A stretch of DNA of 43,908 nt, taken from contig JADKGF010000028.1 in assembly GCA_016717105.1 (NCBI GenBank), positions 1 to 43,908 of the forward strand, given 5' to 3'. Shown here one piece after another: positions 17,281-28,506 of the stretch. The stretch's first letter is position 1; each line of letters opens with the position of its first letter. Made by a program: the position numbers and the translations under genes. Origin of the DNA: Saprospiraceae bacterium. GTDB taxonomy: Bacteria; Bacteroidota; Bacteroidia; Chitinophagales; Saprospiraceae. Under the pieces are notes generated by a model. The model searched no databases, had not been told where the DNA came from, and saw only the letters and a program-made list of their open reading frames with translations.

Positions 17281-17669
17281 AGAAAGGATTTGATACTTTC
17301 AGCCATAGATTCCATCTCTTCTTTAGTAAAACTAAGTTTAGGTTTGCTGAAATTCATATCCGATACTTGATTGATGGGAATCAAATGAATGTGGGCATGT
17401 GGCACTTCTAGACCCACTACCGAAACACCGATCTTAGCACATGGGAAGGCACTCTTGATTGCCTTTGAAACTTTTTTTGCAAAAACCATCATTTCACCCA
17501 ACTCCTTATCATCTATATCAAAAATATAGTCAGTTTCATTCTTTGGTATAACCAATGCATGACCTTTTGCTAACGGGAAAACATCTAGAAATGCAAGATA
17601 CCGATCATTTTCCAAAATTTTATAAGCAGGAATCTCACCAGAAATAATTTTAGAAAATATAGTTGCCAT
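17277..17669 (-). CDS. HIT family nucleotide hydrolase (HINT-like)
   Basis: An intact 130-residue protein. It has the HINT start MATIFSKIISGEIPAYKILE, the strand HALVIPKNE, and the histidine triad HAHIHLIPI (H91, H93, H95) that gives the family its name. HINT proteins hydrolyse purine nucleoside phosphoramidates and AMP-linked adducts in the cytoplasm. Its ATG overlaps the greA stop by one base (TAATG), so the two genes are translationally coupled and form an operon. At the other end its stop lies inside lgt's stop (TTAA, 17277-17280). Confidence 0.95.
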   Translation of the reverse strand: MATIFSKIISGEIPAYKILENDRYLAFLDVFPLAKGHALVIPKNETDYIFDIDDKELGEMMVFAKKVSKAIKSAFPCAKIGVSVVGLEVPHAHIHLIPINQVSDMNFSKPKLSFTKEEMESMAESIKSFL

Positions 17670-18139
17670 TAGAGTGAAATATTTACAATTTTAAAATTAA
17701 TTAAACCTGCTGGCGTTTGAATTTGAGCTACATCTCCTACTGCCTTTCCAAGTAAGCCATGCCCAATAGGAGAGCTAACTGATATTTTCTTTTCTTTAAG
17801 ATTAGCTTCAGCTTCGGCTACTAGTTTATAAGTAACCTCTGCATTATTATTCATGTTTTTAATAGTCACATTCGTAAGAACCGTTACTTTAGAAGTATCC
17901 AATGTAGATTCATCAACTATGCGTGAGTTTGCAAAGACCTTTTCAAGTTCATTGATTTTCATCTCCAACATACCTTGCGCATTTTTTGCTGCATCATACT
18001 CTGCATTTTCAGATAAATCACCTTTTTCACGCGCTTCAGCTATTGCCTTAGCTACATCTTCTCTACCCTTTGTCTTTAACTCTTCAAGTTCACCTTTTAA
18101 TTTTTCGTAACCTTCCTGAGTCATGTATGAAACTGACAT
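17669..18139 (-). CDS. greA: Transcription elongation factor GreA
   Basis: An intact 156-residue protein. The N-terminal coiled coil has the acidic tip AREKGDLSENAEYDAAK that enters the RNA polymerase secondary channel. The C-terminal FKBP-like domain contains ISVSSPIGHGLLGKAVGD and ends in a beta strand. GreA promotes cleavage of backtracked transcripts so that polymerase can resume. The start MSVSYMTQEGYEKLKGELEE is usual; the second Met (MTQEG) is also possible. It is the first gene of the greA-HIT pair. The hairpin at 18168-18207 separates it from the upstream PorV operon. No clear TAnnTTTG element was found in front of it. Confidence 0.97.
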   Translation of the reverse strand: MSVSYMTQEGYEKLKGELEELKTKGREDVAKAIAEAREKGDLSENAEYDAAKNAQGMLEMKINELEKVFANSRIVDESTLDTSKVTVLTNVTIKNMNNNAEVTYKLVAEAEANLKEKKISVSSPIGHGLLGKAVGDVAQIQTPAGLINFKIVNISL

Positions 18140-18167
18140 AAAAAATTATTGTTATAATTAAATAAAA

Positions 18168-18207
18168 AATAAACGTTTCCACTTTTATAAGAGTGAAAAC
18201 GTTTATT
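18168..18207 (-). terminator. Terminator of the receptor-cargo-PorV operon
   Basis: Arms of 20 bases meet at the centre of a palindrome (AATAAACGTTTCCACTTTTA and its near-complement) with two mismatches. On the minus strand a T-rich tract follows. It lies 51 bases after the PorV-like gene's stop and just before greA, so it should insulate the two operons. Confidence 0.75.
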
Positions 18208-18258
18208 AAAAACCGACTTACTTAAATATATAACGAACTTTCGTTTAAAAAGTTCCGT

Positions 18259-19314
18259 TTAAAAAGAAAATCTTAATGTAAAGTTATGTGTTCCTTTATA
18301 CACACTAGTACTTCTATAGGCATAATCAAGGCCCAAATTTGAACTTCCACCTTTAGTAATTGGCACTTCTACAGAGGCACCTCCTGCTAAACCTGTATAG
18401 TAAATACCTCTAGTGTCTGTATCAGTCGAACCCAAATCTGTCTTATATGATGCTCTAAGTACTACCAATTTGCGAAAAGAAAATTCTAAACCTGCTCCAA
18501 TTTGATCTTTGGAAAAAGCATTAGATGTAAAATTTGCTAAACCTCTGATGAAGTTCTCTTCTCCAACATAATAATCATATGACGTACCTAAGTTCAACAT
18601 TGAAGGTAGTTCGAAGCTTGCACCTCTGGCATCATAGCTCAACTCATAATCCACACCACCAGCATTATCTGGGTTAGGTCTCCTTACTGTCAAACCTTCA
18701 CCTCCAAATTCCATTGGCGAACCAATATTCCTCAAAGATATTCCTAATCTAAAATTATCTTCAGTACCAGATACATATTGTACTCCAGCATCTATTGCTA
18801 CTCCAGAAGAAGAAACATCTTGAATACTTTCAGAAACAAACCTGACAAGAGCACCAACTGAAATTTTATTTGCATAAGTCAGTGAATATCCAACACCTAA
18901 CTGGAAAAAACTAGGTGAGAAAGTACCACCTGTACCACCAGGTTGATTCACCGTTGTTACTGGAATTTGGCCGAAATCTAATGAAGCAAACTCGACACCT
19001 AAAGCACCAGACTTGCCCATTTTAAACCCAAGACCCAAACTGTTTAGATTCATACCTGTGCCAGTATAAAGTTTACAATTAGTAAGCCCTACTTCGAAAT
19101 TTTTTATACGACTAAGTCCTGCGATATTGATACGCATAGCCTCAACTCCAGTGACCGAAGAAGTACTCATTGAATGCAATCCCGAACTTCTAGCCCATGG
19201 ATTCATTAGCAATTCAGATGCGCCTGCCTGACCTTGTCTATCAGGGTTACCACCATATGCCATACAAGCTGACAAAATGACTAAAGTAAATATTGAGTAA
19301 AACTTAAACTTCAT
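18259..19314 (-). CDS. PorV/PorQ family outer-membrane protein (type IX secretion)
   Basis: A protein of 351 residues from the ATG at 19314. The signal peptide MKFKFYSIFTLVILSACMAY is followed by GASELLMNPWARSSGLHSMS. That is the typical opening of PorV/PorQ proteins, in which the N-terminus caps a FadL-like 14-stranded barrel, and IAGLSRIKNFEVGLT resembles the conserved NPA-like region. The chain ends in a strand closing FTLRFSF. In the type IX system PorV shuttles cargo from the SprA translocon to the attachment complex. A PorQ-like or operon-specific paralogue is equally possible. The longer frame reaching 19407 would add 31 residues ahead of the signal peptide and overlap the upstream gene, so I rejected it. 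It is the last gene of the operon. Confidence 0.85.
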   Translation of the reverse strand: MKFKFYSIFTLVILSACMAYGGNPDRQGQAGASELLMNPWARSSGLHSMSTSSVTGVEAMRINIAGLSRIKNFEVGLTNCKLYTGTGMNLNSLGLGFKMGKSGALGVEFASLDFGQIPVTTVNQPGGTGGTFSPSFFQLGVGYSLTYANKISVGALVRFVSESIQDVSSSGVAIDAGVQYVSGTEDNFRLGISLRNIGSPMEFGGEGLTVRRPNPDNAGGVDYELSYDARGASFELPSMLNLGTSYDYYVGEENFIRGLANFTSNAFSKDQIGAGLEFSFRKLVVLRASYKTDLGSTDTDTRGIYYTGLAGGASVEVPITKGGSSNLGLDYAYRSTSVYKGTHNFTLRFSF

Positions 19315-19387
19315 TTTTCTTGATTTTATCTTTATTATAATATTAAAAATCGGAGAAGTACTTATTTTAGTACTCCTCCAATATAAA

Positions 19388-22300
19388 TTATAGTCCGCTT
19401 GGGTCAAATTTCCTACTTATACCAAACCACTTCAATGTACGCTCTTCTCCAAACTCTGGTGCACTTATATGAATTAGATAAACTCCACTAGCAACTGGGA
19501 TACCTTTAAATTTTTCATATCCCACTCCAGATCAGGGTATATCTGGCTGGTAGATGTTGGTCTGTTATCTCCAGAAAGGATTGCTCCTCTTTCGTCCCTA
19601 TTGTATTGTCGGATAAAACTACCATCTATACTATATATTGTAACAATAGCCTTGGCTGGCAAATTCGTTATTTTAACAACATTGGCAAATTGTGATGTCT
19701 CATAAGCAGAATATGCATAGTACGGATTGGGTACAACATTAACATTGGCCAATGCACCAACATAATCTTCCTGTGATGCCAATTGTTTAGACTCTTTGCC
19801 TTTAAATTCAAATTCATAAACAGGCTGATCACCATCGGTTTCACAATCCTTTTCCTTTTCAGTTCTATATTTTCGAGACTCACTGTAAAGGTTGTTGACA
19901 CGTAATTTTACCGTCATGTCATTTGGTATCAATCCTTTATCTAAAGGCAAAAGTGGGCTACTTAATACAGGCATTGATGTCCAAGTAACTGCGGCACCTA
20001 CTTTACTCTTGTTTATAACACTAGGGCCAGCACCATTTGAATTACGTTTCAATCTATCTGCGAAAGCAGCACAACCGTCATATTCCATCCGAGTTACATA
20101 GATCGCATGTTGCGCTCCAGCTATTAATGAAAGTACTCCTTCTGCTTCACTAGACGGATTAGCCAGTTGGTTAATTATTAGTTCAGTCGATGGATTAAAT
20201 ATCATATCTCCACCTATAGGGTTTCCTCCTTGCATAAATTGTGCATTATCACCCGAGAATATACTATTTTCACCAAAGAATATATTCAATCTTTTACCTG
20301 TCTCAACATCTACTGCATATCCTGGGAAGTATGAAAATCCCGTAGAATTTGGAATTTCATTTCCATTCTCGTCAATAGAAGGAGACATCCTCATTTCAAA
20401 ATTTTTCGCATTGCCAATAGATTCTAAACCTGTCGCATATTGTTCAGTAAATGATGTTTCCACTACGATACATTTACTCCATTTGGATTTATCACTTGTA
20501 AACACAATATCCACATTATTTAAATCACGCAATCTTAAACTAGGTGAGTTTTGTGAAAGCATTAATGCCATAATATCTCTAGCTGCAGGGCTTAAATAAT
20601 AAGGCAAATCGTTATCAGACCCAAACCTAGATGAAAAAAATGGCATAAAATATCCATCCCCAAGCTTAGTCAATGCCGAAAGTGGGTCTTCAGTAACGCC
20701 ATTTCTACCTATATCAAAATTTCGTAATGAGAATACAGAATCTTTATTAACTTGAAAACTTCCACCATCTTTTAATGCATTAAACCACTTTTCTCCAGCT
20801 GGATCTTTATACGTCAAAGTAGCATCGATACCGCCATTTGTACCCTTACGTGTTGAGCCAGGATCGGCTTCAGACTTGACTGTCACAGAAAATCCAAGAT
20901 TATTTACTATATATTCTTTTACTTCTGATAAAGGCCTGTTGTTAAGTAAGACTACAACTTTGTTAGGATCAGTGACATTAGACAACTTCCATACAGCTTG
21001 ATCATCGAAAGAACACAAAGAACTTGCAGCGTTTGCAGAGAAATTTCCTGTAATTTCCAATCTATATTTTCCATCTTTTATTTTCAAAGGATCTACAACC
21101 TTAGCATCTATTGGGCCAGCACCAGACTTATAAAGGATTTTACCGTCATTCGTTTTCTTGAGGATCAATTCGTACATCGTCTCGTCCATATCCAAGAACT
21201 TACCTGGATTTCCCTCCCCAGCCAATCTAGTAACTTGTGGTCCATCTCCATATTTTGCCTGAAGTTGTTCGTAAACAATTGGTCTCGGTACAAATGTATA
21301 TGGACTACCTTTACCATTTGCTCCAATATTCTGTCTTCCAACAAGATAGGCTCTTTTTTGTCCTTCATTAGTAATAATGTCTAAATTTTTCCAATTATTA
21401 TAGGCATAAGCAATAGCAATAAAATGATACTGTTTGTGATTGACCAATTTTCTATCAGACAAAGCAAACTGATCTTCAGTTATCCTAAATGATTTATTAA
21501 TACCTTGATCTGCACCTACGACCTCCTTAGTAGGAATCCATACTGCAGGAGCATTCTCATCCAAAGGGTTGCTTTGACCTTTCCAATTATAAATTTCCTT
21601 GATGCCATTTTTTATGTCAACTTGCACTATTGGACGAGCTTTGGTGATATCACTTAGTTCCTGTGCAGTAATTCCTGCATTTGCAACTTGATAGATTCTG
21701 TAACCTTCAAATTTATATTCATTTTCTCCATTTGGTAATAATGGAGCTTGGAGATCAATTCCTGCATATTTTTCATTAAAATTATTTGATTTTGTCTCAT
21801 TTGATAACATTAGAATCAATTCTTGATCCAGTTCTACCGCATGTAACATCTGGTGCATCAGGTCCATCAGTGATATTAAAACAATTATCAAACAAAGACT
21901 GTGCAATATCATCTGCATTTTGTAATCGTTTAATATCAGGACATGGATAAGTTAAACTAGGTACAAAAACCACGCCCATTATTAACTCATTTTTTGCGCC
22001 CTGTTGCAATAATAAAGGACCAGTAGCTTGCAAAGTACGTCTGTCCGCAAAAGGAAGCGCTGCACTACACATCGACCACTCCTGATTCATTAGGGTCGTC
22101 TGGAAACACATATCTTACAGTATCTGTACTTGACTGAGGATTATACCCGTTCCCACCATATGTATATGGAGTACCATCTTGCCAAATACCTCGAATAAGA
22201 TTATAGAAACCATCTTCTCGGCCTCTTTGTGGATCCCCCATACCTGGATTTGCTGCTCCTTGTCCTTCATGGTAAGCAAAAGATGTCATACCAAGCTCAA

Positions 22301-23576
22301 CCAATGTATCTTGCTGACCCGTAAAAGGTTCAGGCTCAAGCAATACTTTTTTGTATTGAATTACACCATTAACCTTCATCGTATCACCATTTATATCAAT
22401 ACATGGTTCATACACATAATTTCCATCATTATCCACTTTAAAAACTTTAGGTCCTCTTGGTCCTCTGAAATAAGCCATTCCTAATATAGGAATATCTGTT
22501 CCATAAGTATTTGGAGCCCCATTATGCAGACTGAACCATTATTTCCATCAACTGCATCTTGATTATACACATACGCCATTGACCTCTTTACATCGCAACC
22601 TATATAATCATCTGCATAACAACCCAAATCTGGATCTATCCACATAGAAAAATAGCAATCTAGTAAGTCTTCAGTTGCTTTATTTAAAAGTTTATACCTA
22701 TAAAAGGTCATGTCATTGATTTCATCATTGGTTGCGTAAGCAAATGACTGAACTTGAACTTCCATTTGAATGAAATTTTGACCAGAAAGTGTTTGTGCGC
22801 CTCCTTTGTCGTTATATATCCAAAAGACCATTTCGTCTGGGACTAAGTTCCTGAGCTTCTTTATCCTCATCAGGTCCAAAAGGTTCACAACCTCTTATCT
22901 CAATAATTGGCCAGTCACCACCACAAGGAGTATATTTACCATCACCGTCAAAATCCCAATAACCTGCCAATTCTTGATCTGGTAATGCAAAATTATATTT
23001 ATCTCTCCAATGAGGATTGCCTTGAGCTGGCCAGTACTTTACGTCATCAGGAATAGAGTCACAATCAATTTCCGTACCGTTTGCCGTTGCATTTAGTATA
23101 TAATTTATGTGATTTTTAACATTCACACCATTTGCAACAAAGAATCGATCCCAATTACGACATATTTCAGCTTCAGAATTTCCAGTCAAATCTAAAGGTC
23201 CAGAATAAAAGTCAGCTCCTTGACTACCATAAGTGACAGCTGAAAGTTTTATCTGGTTTGCCCTATCAACACCACCTATCCAAACACCACCAGCATAAAT
23301 TGCAGAAACAGCTGGTTGTCCTGGTGCAGGTTTTGGTACAATATATCCACCATTATCTGCATTGATATTCCAAATATCTCCACCTGTTTTCAGCCTTGCT
23401 CTGACATTATTTATTTCCATGTCTATGGCCTTTGTAGGACGCACGCAGGCATCTCTCCATCCAGTCAAATCTGACTTCGGATAATTTTTCGAATTCTCAG
23501 GGCCTTTGGCATAGATATCTGAACTAATATAGCAAGATACTATAATTAATGCTATGATAAATTTGCTTAATTTCAT
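19388..23576 (-). CDS. Large secreted protein with T9SS-type C-terminal domain (five frameshifts)
   Basis: Repaired, this is about 1396 residues. It begins with a signal peptide (MKLSKFIIALIIVSCYISSD), then an N-terminal region with AIYAGGVWIGGVDRANQIKL. The C-terminal module has NVVPNPYYAYSAYE, IVTIYSIDGSFIRQY and KGIPVASGVYLIHIS. This order (VxPNP, a strand, then GxPVxxGVYL) is the usual architecture of type IX sorting domains, so I infer export through that system and attachment at the surface. The middle has no motif I recognise. Breaks are near 22845, 22534, 22083, 21823 and 19507, each a one-base change in a homopolymer of two to four bases. It starts 29 bases after the TonB receptor stop and ends 73 bases before the PorV-like gene. 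The fine residue order at each junction is inferred. Confidence 0.78.
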
Positions 23577-23605
23577 TTTTTATTGCTTTTATTTTTATTA
23601 TTAAA

Positions 23606-26600
23606 TTAAAAGTCCATGATTACACCTACATACATTCTTCTAGGTAATGTATAATTTCCGGCTGCCAATAATCTCCATGAATAAGCATCCAAGAAATGAC
23701 TCAACATCTCTTCCACTATTCTGAACAGTTCTGATTCTATCTTTTCCAAAACTTGATTCCAAAAATCCATCATTATCTGGATCACTAGAATACTTATACA
23801 AGTCAATAATGTTTTTAGTATTAAATACATTTTGAACTCTAAAATATGCATTAAACCAAAGTTTCCTACTTGTGGTTTTGCTAACTGTAATCGGGAATCT
23901 TTTTTGAATATTTAAGTCTGCTGTAAAATTCCAAGGAAGTCTAGCGCCATTTACTGAACCAGCAAAACCCGAACCACCAAAAGCTGTTGGAGTCAGGTTT
24001 CTTGAATATGGCTGACCAGATACTAAAAATGTTGTAAGACTAACGCCAAAATCTTCAAGAATATTTTTCCCACCTATCTTAGGGCCATTATATGCTGTTC
24101 CACTACCGTATCGGTAATCAATTACTGCTGTAATTCTATGTCTTTCGTCGTAAGAAAGTGGTATAAGGTTTCTTATCGGTCCTCTATTGTTGATACCGTT
24201 AGATGAATGAGCATCACTACCTGATCCATCAGCAAATTGCAATGTATATGTAGCAGTCATCTCTAGATTATTCGTTCTCCTTCTATCCAAAGAGAATGAA
24301 AATCCTTTGACTGTACCAAAGTCAAGATTATCAAAAACTTATAGCTATTAAGTGGTGACGCGACGTTAGTAATGATACGTTGTTGTATAAGATCCTTAAC
24401 CTCCTTGTAATATGCTGAAAGTTTAATTGCCATAGTTTCTGATACCTTTTGCTGAAATCCTGCCTCATAATCTACTGTTCTAACTGGTTTAAGATTAGGA
24501 TTATTTAATGCTGCACCATTTGGATTTATTCTGTTTATATCTTGAAAATAGAAATAATCTAAAGGAGATGCATATGAATTTGATGGTGGCCTTTGGTACA
24601 GTACATCATAATGTGCAAAGAAACCAGCATCATCAGAAATAGGGAATGAAAATGCCAAACGCGGCATAAAATTGATTTGTGGCTTGTAATCATCAAATGA
24701 ATACTCAGATTTATACACTCTTCCTGTCCCTTCTTCAGGTCCTGATGATTGTATTTGCAAAAGTCTGGTTTGTTTGCCGTCAGTACCTTTACCAGCATAC
24801 GATGGGTACACCAAGCCACCTTGATAAATTATATTTCCACCGGACACAGCAGTTCCATTAGGTAAAAACCATTGGTCGCCTTTTCTAAAAGCTTTGATGC
24901 CATCATCTTCTTCTGAATTCACATACACTTTATAATCATCTCCAACGGATGATGGTTTTGTAAGATTCAAACGACTATAGTAGTCTTTTGCTGTTTCAAT
25001 CTCATATAAGGCATAAGGATCCTTCAAAACCTTAGTATTGGCATCATAATAATCTACTCTCATACCAAGTCTAAAGATAATGTCTTTAAATGAAAATTTG
25101 TCCTGAAGGAAAACTGCTCCATAAATTGGCTGTTGTGGTGCTACAACAAAGGTTCTCCTTTTATTCACATCTCTACTCGTAAAGAAATCATCAAATTTCA
25201 CATCAGTACCTAGTTTATTTCCCAAATAATCATATCCGTAGTATTCTAATAGGTTCGGTCTGTTTATCAATTCAAAAGCAGAAAACATATCTAAACTCAA
25301 CTGACTTGGATCTAAAGTCCAAATATTGACATAATCATGGTCAGAAACACCATTTATCTCTCTAACGGATCTATAAAATTTATTATCCGTTACAGGGCTT
25401 ATTCCTGTCTGATAAACAGGAACTTGTTTAACCAACTGGTATGTCAATGCTGTCATATCTTAAATTGTAGTATATCTAAACCAGTTATGTGGTCATTTGC
25501 TTGAATATCAGCCACATTCCACAAATCAAATGGGCTATAATTCCATGATCTATTTATACTTTGCTCATAAATAAATCCAAGCTGAATATTGTGTCGTCCT
25601 TTTTCATTTTTACCTGCAAGTAAGTCAAAACCAGTTACCAAATTTAATGAATATAGGTCATTATCTGTTTTACTAAATCGGTTATACACTTGTCCTACAT
25701 TGGCATACAAATCATTCCATGCACTATTTACATTTTGATTGAGAAGTCCATTAGTATTTACACCTGCAATTGCATTATAGGATCCAAGGATTGGGTTAAT
25801 ATCGGGATTTAAAGTATAATCTCCAATTTGATCTTTATATCCCAAATGTCCAAACCAACGTGTTCTGGAATGACTTCAAACATACCTTTTCTGTAAACAG
25901 TTGTTAAACCATAAACTGTGGCCCAATTACGTTCAGTTTTACCAAAATATCCGTAATCAAAAAGACGATCTTCGTGTCTATAATCTTCTACTCTAGTTCG
26001 ATTGTTTTGATATCCTAATGTAATAGTATAAGAGAAATTTCTTAATGAGCCAGAAGCATTTTCCTCTCCTCCTTCACCTCCACTTTGTCTTCCTATCTTA
26101 TGTGTCAATCTGAAGTTACCTCTATAAGTATTTGAATACTCGAAAGGATTATTTACCCAATTTAGTAATGCCCAAGAACTACCAGATCCTGCTACGCCTG
26201 AATTTCTTGGTGTAAATCGATCAACCTTATCATTATAATTACCAGAAATTTGTACATCAACATTACTTGCAAGTTTTATATCCAACCTACCTGTAAGGTC
26301 TAGGTCAATATTCTCATCATTAGGTCTTGCTTTCATTGGGGAGCCAAGATCAGATGTCCTTAATGTTTCTAATGATGCAAATCTAGAATCCCCAATATTA
26401 TAAGTAGGATTTTGTTCAAGTTTACTAATAAGATCTTTAGATGCTCTCCAAACGCCTAAGGCAGATGGGCTATTATCTGCTACATTTCTATACTGTCCTG
26501 AAATCCTATATCCTAGGATGGATTGTTTTTTGCTATTCCTTAAAATTGGTCCAGATAAATTTCCACTAAATAGATTATAACCATAACCATCTACAGATTT

Positions 26601-27305
26601 CTCTATCTCGACACTTCCTGTTACTTTATCCGATGGTCCCTTTGAAGTCAATGAGATAACTCCACCAGTTACGTCTCCATATCTTGCTTCAATACCACCA
26701 ATGACAACCTGAAGCTGCTCTATTTCTGACTGCGGAATCATATTTCCACTCACTCTCACACCATCCAAAAAGTAAACCGTCTCATTTGATCTCGAACCTC
26801 TGACTGAAATATCGCCTCCATCTCTAGACGAAATACCTGCCGATGTTGCTGCAATAGCGTTTACTTGTTTTGTAGGTAATGCCCTGATTTTTTCAGCGGT
26901 CACCGTGGATCCCTGAGATGTATTGTCTATTTCTATCAAAGGCACTTTGTAAGCCTTGATCTCTACACCCAAATCAAGTAAAACAGCATCGTCAGAAAGT
27001 TTGAAATTTACTCTGTTTGTTTTTCCTGCATTAATGACAATTCCTGTTTGACGTTGTGATGCATATCCCACATAGCTGGCCTCCATATCGTAGGTACCAG
27101 GCTGGATATCTGACAAAAAGAAATTACCATCCAGGTCTGTTTCTGTACCAGTTATCAAAACTCCGCCCCGATAAAGGGCAATTGTTCCAAAAAGAATTGG
27201 TTCTCCGGTCTTGCCATCTGTAACCTTTCCTTCTATCGTCGTCTGTGCCACTATTCCACTCCAGCCGGCCAACAGAAATCCAATAATAATTAATAATCTA
27301 TTCAT
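23606..27305 (-). CDS. TonB-dependent receptor with carboxypeptidase-like N-terminal domain (four frameshifts)
   Basis: Repaired, this is about 1233 residues. It has a signal peptide (MNRLLIIIGFLLAGWSGIVA), a carboxypeptidase regulatory-like domain at about 24-105 (IEGKVTDGKTGEPILFGTIA, GTYDMEASYVGYASQ), a plug domain (DGGDISVRGSRSNETVYFLD, GGIEARYGDVTGGVISLTS) and a long beta-barrel ending YVGVIMDF with a terminal Phe. Such proteins import, or hold at the surface, a ligand, using energy from TonB. No SusD-like lipoprotein follows; instead the next gene is the large secreted protein. Breaks near 25853, 25462, 24335 and 23693 are single-base changes in runs of T or A, for example the T5 run in NSYKF that should be T6 to read FFDNLDFGT. 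First gene of the operon; no clear promoter element seen. Confidence 0.9.
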
Positions 27306-27424
27306 GCTCTGAATTTTTGATTATGTTAATAAATACTTAAAAAGTCCGCAATGATAAACATTTATGAAACGATTTTCAAAATTTTTCCTTCAAATATCTC
27401 TTATTTTGTATCACAGGATACATT

Positions 27425-28371
27425 TTATAAGTGATTTCCCGCTTTAATTTTTGCAAATAGCACTTCTGCAATCTGTTGTAAGGATTCATGTGTCCATCCT
27501 GCAATGTGCGGTGTGAGCACTACATTTTCCATTTTATATAACTGACCATACATTTCTTTTTCGGGATTTGAAAAATGATCAGGTTTTTCATTTTCGAATA
27601 CATCAAGACATGCACCACCTACTTTGCCAGATTTTAATGCATCCAATAGTGCTTCTGTTTCAATAATCTGTCCTCTCGATGTATTGCTGATAATTACACC
27701 TTTTTTTACTTTATCGAAGAAACTTCTATCCACCATATATCTTGTTTCGTCTGTCAGCGGCAAATGCAATGAAATTATGTCAGATTGTTCTATCACCGTA
27801 TCTAAACTTGTTTTTTCTACAAAACGTAGAGAAGTTGGATAGCGTTTCCTGTATTTATCATAAGATATCACTCTAAGTCTCCAAGGCGACAATTTTTCTG
27901 CAAATGATGTACCAGTATGACCTAATCCAATAATTCCAAGCGTCTTACCACTTAATTCATGTCCTCGATTTTCCTCTCTAAACCATTGAAAATTTCTAAC
28001 TTGTCGATCAGCTTTTACTATATTATTTAATAATGACAAAATTATACCAAATTCATGTTCGGCAACTGCATTTCGATTGCCTTCTGGAGAATTATACACT
28101 TTTATTCCCTTTCTAATAGCATATTTAACTTCAATAATTTCAAGTCCTGATCCTAATCTCCCTATAAATTTAAGGTTTGTACCTTTGTCTATCCTAGGTT
28201 TATTCATTATGATCTTGCTATTGATGACCAATCCGCCATATTGATCTATTATTTGATCCAATCTCAAATTATCAACTGAAGTATCATAATCCACTTCCCA
28301 TCCATGAGATTGAAATTCCGACAAAAGTAATGGGTGTACTTTATCGGTGATTAATACCTTTTTATTGCCAT
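27425..28371 (-). CDS. D-isomer 2-hydroxyacid dehydrogenase (one frameshift near the start)
   Basis: About 316 residues after repair. The NAD-binding motif is GLGHTGTSFAEKL. Catalytic residues are visible: Arg in SNTSRGQIIE, Glu in CLDVFENEKPD and His in LTPHIAGWTH. The sequence is close to D-3-phosphoglycerate dehydrogenases, but the protein has only the catalytic core and no ACT regulatory domain, so the substrate is uncertain. As read, the frame opens at a TTG at 28324, yet the upstream codons still spell VLITDKVHPLL. Adding one base to the T5 run at 28359-28363 links them to an ATG at 28371, giving MAIKKVLITDKVHPLL, the expected first strand. It is divergent from carB, and a promoter element lies at 28430-28437. 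Confidence 0.88.
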
Positions 28372-28429
28372 TATTATAGATTATTTGTGCAAATTTGGGT
28401 TTTATTTGTCATGAACTGAAGATTATTGC

Positions 28430-28437
28430 CAAAATTA
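28430..28437 (-). promoter_or_regulatory. Bacteroidota -7 promoter element (TAATTTTG)
   Basis: Minus-strand TAnnTTTG match, 58 bases before the repaired dehydrogenase start at 28371. It forms a divergent promoter pair with the carB element. Confidence 0.4.
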
Positions 28438-28471
28438 ATATTAAAGTTGTTTTTAAAGCAAGATATTTACC

Positions 28472-28479
28472 TAACTTTG
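28472..28479 (+). promoter_or_regulatory. Bacteroidota promoter -7 element (TAACTTTG) for carB
   Basis: Exact TAnnTTTG match, 27 bases before the carB ATG. A TTG at 28447-28449 lies at about the right distance to serve as the -33 element. Confidence 0.55.
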
Positions 28480-28506
28480 TGACCCGATCAGATTATTTCC
28501 AATTTT

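Noticed and set aside
19315..19407. Longer start for the PorV-like protein
   Set aside because: The added 31 residues precede a normal signal peptide and overlap the end of the cargo gene.
19388..27305. Reading the receptor and cargo as pseudogenes
   Set aside because: All nine indels sit in short homopolymers, both insertions and deletions occur, no nonsense substitutions were seen, and protein character is kept to the C-terminus. Essential genes elsewhere show the same error type.
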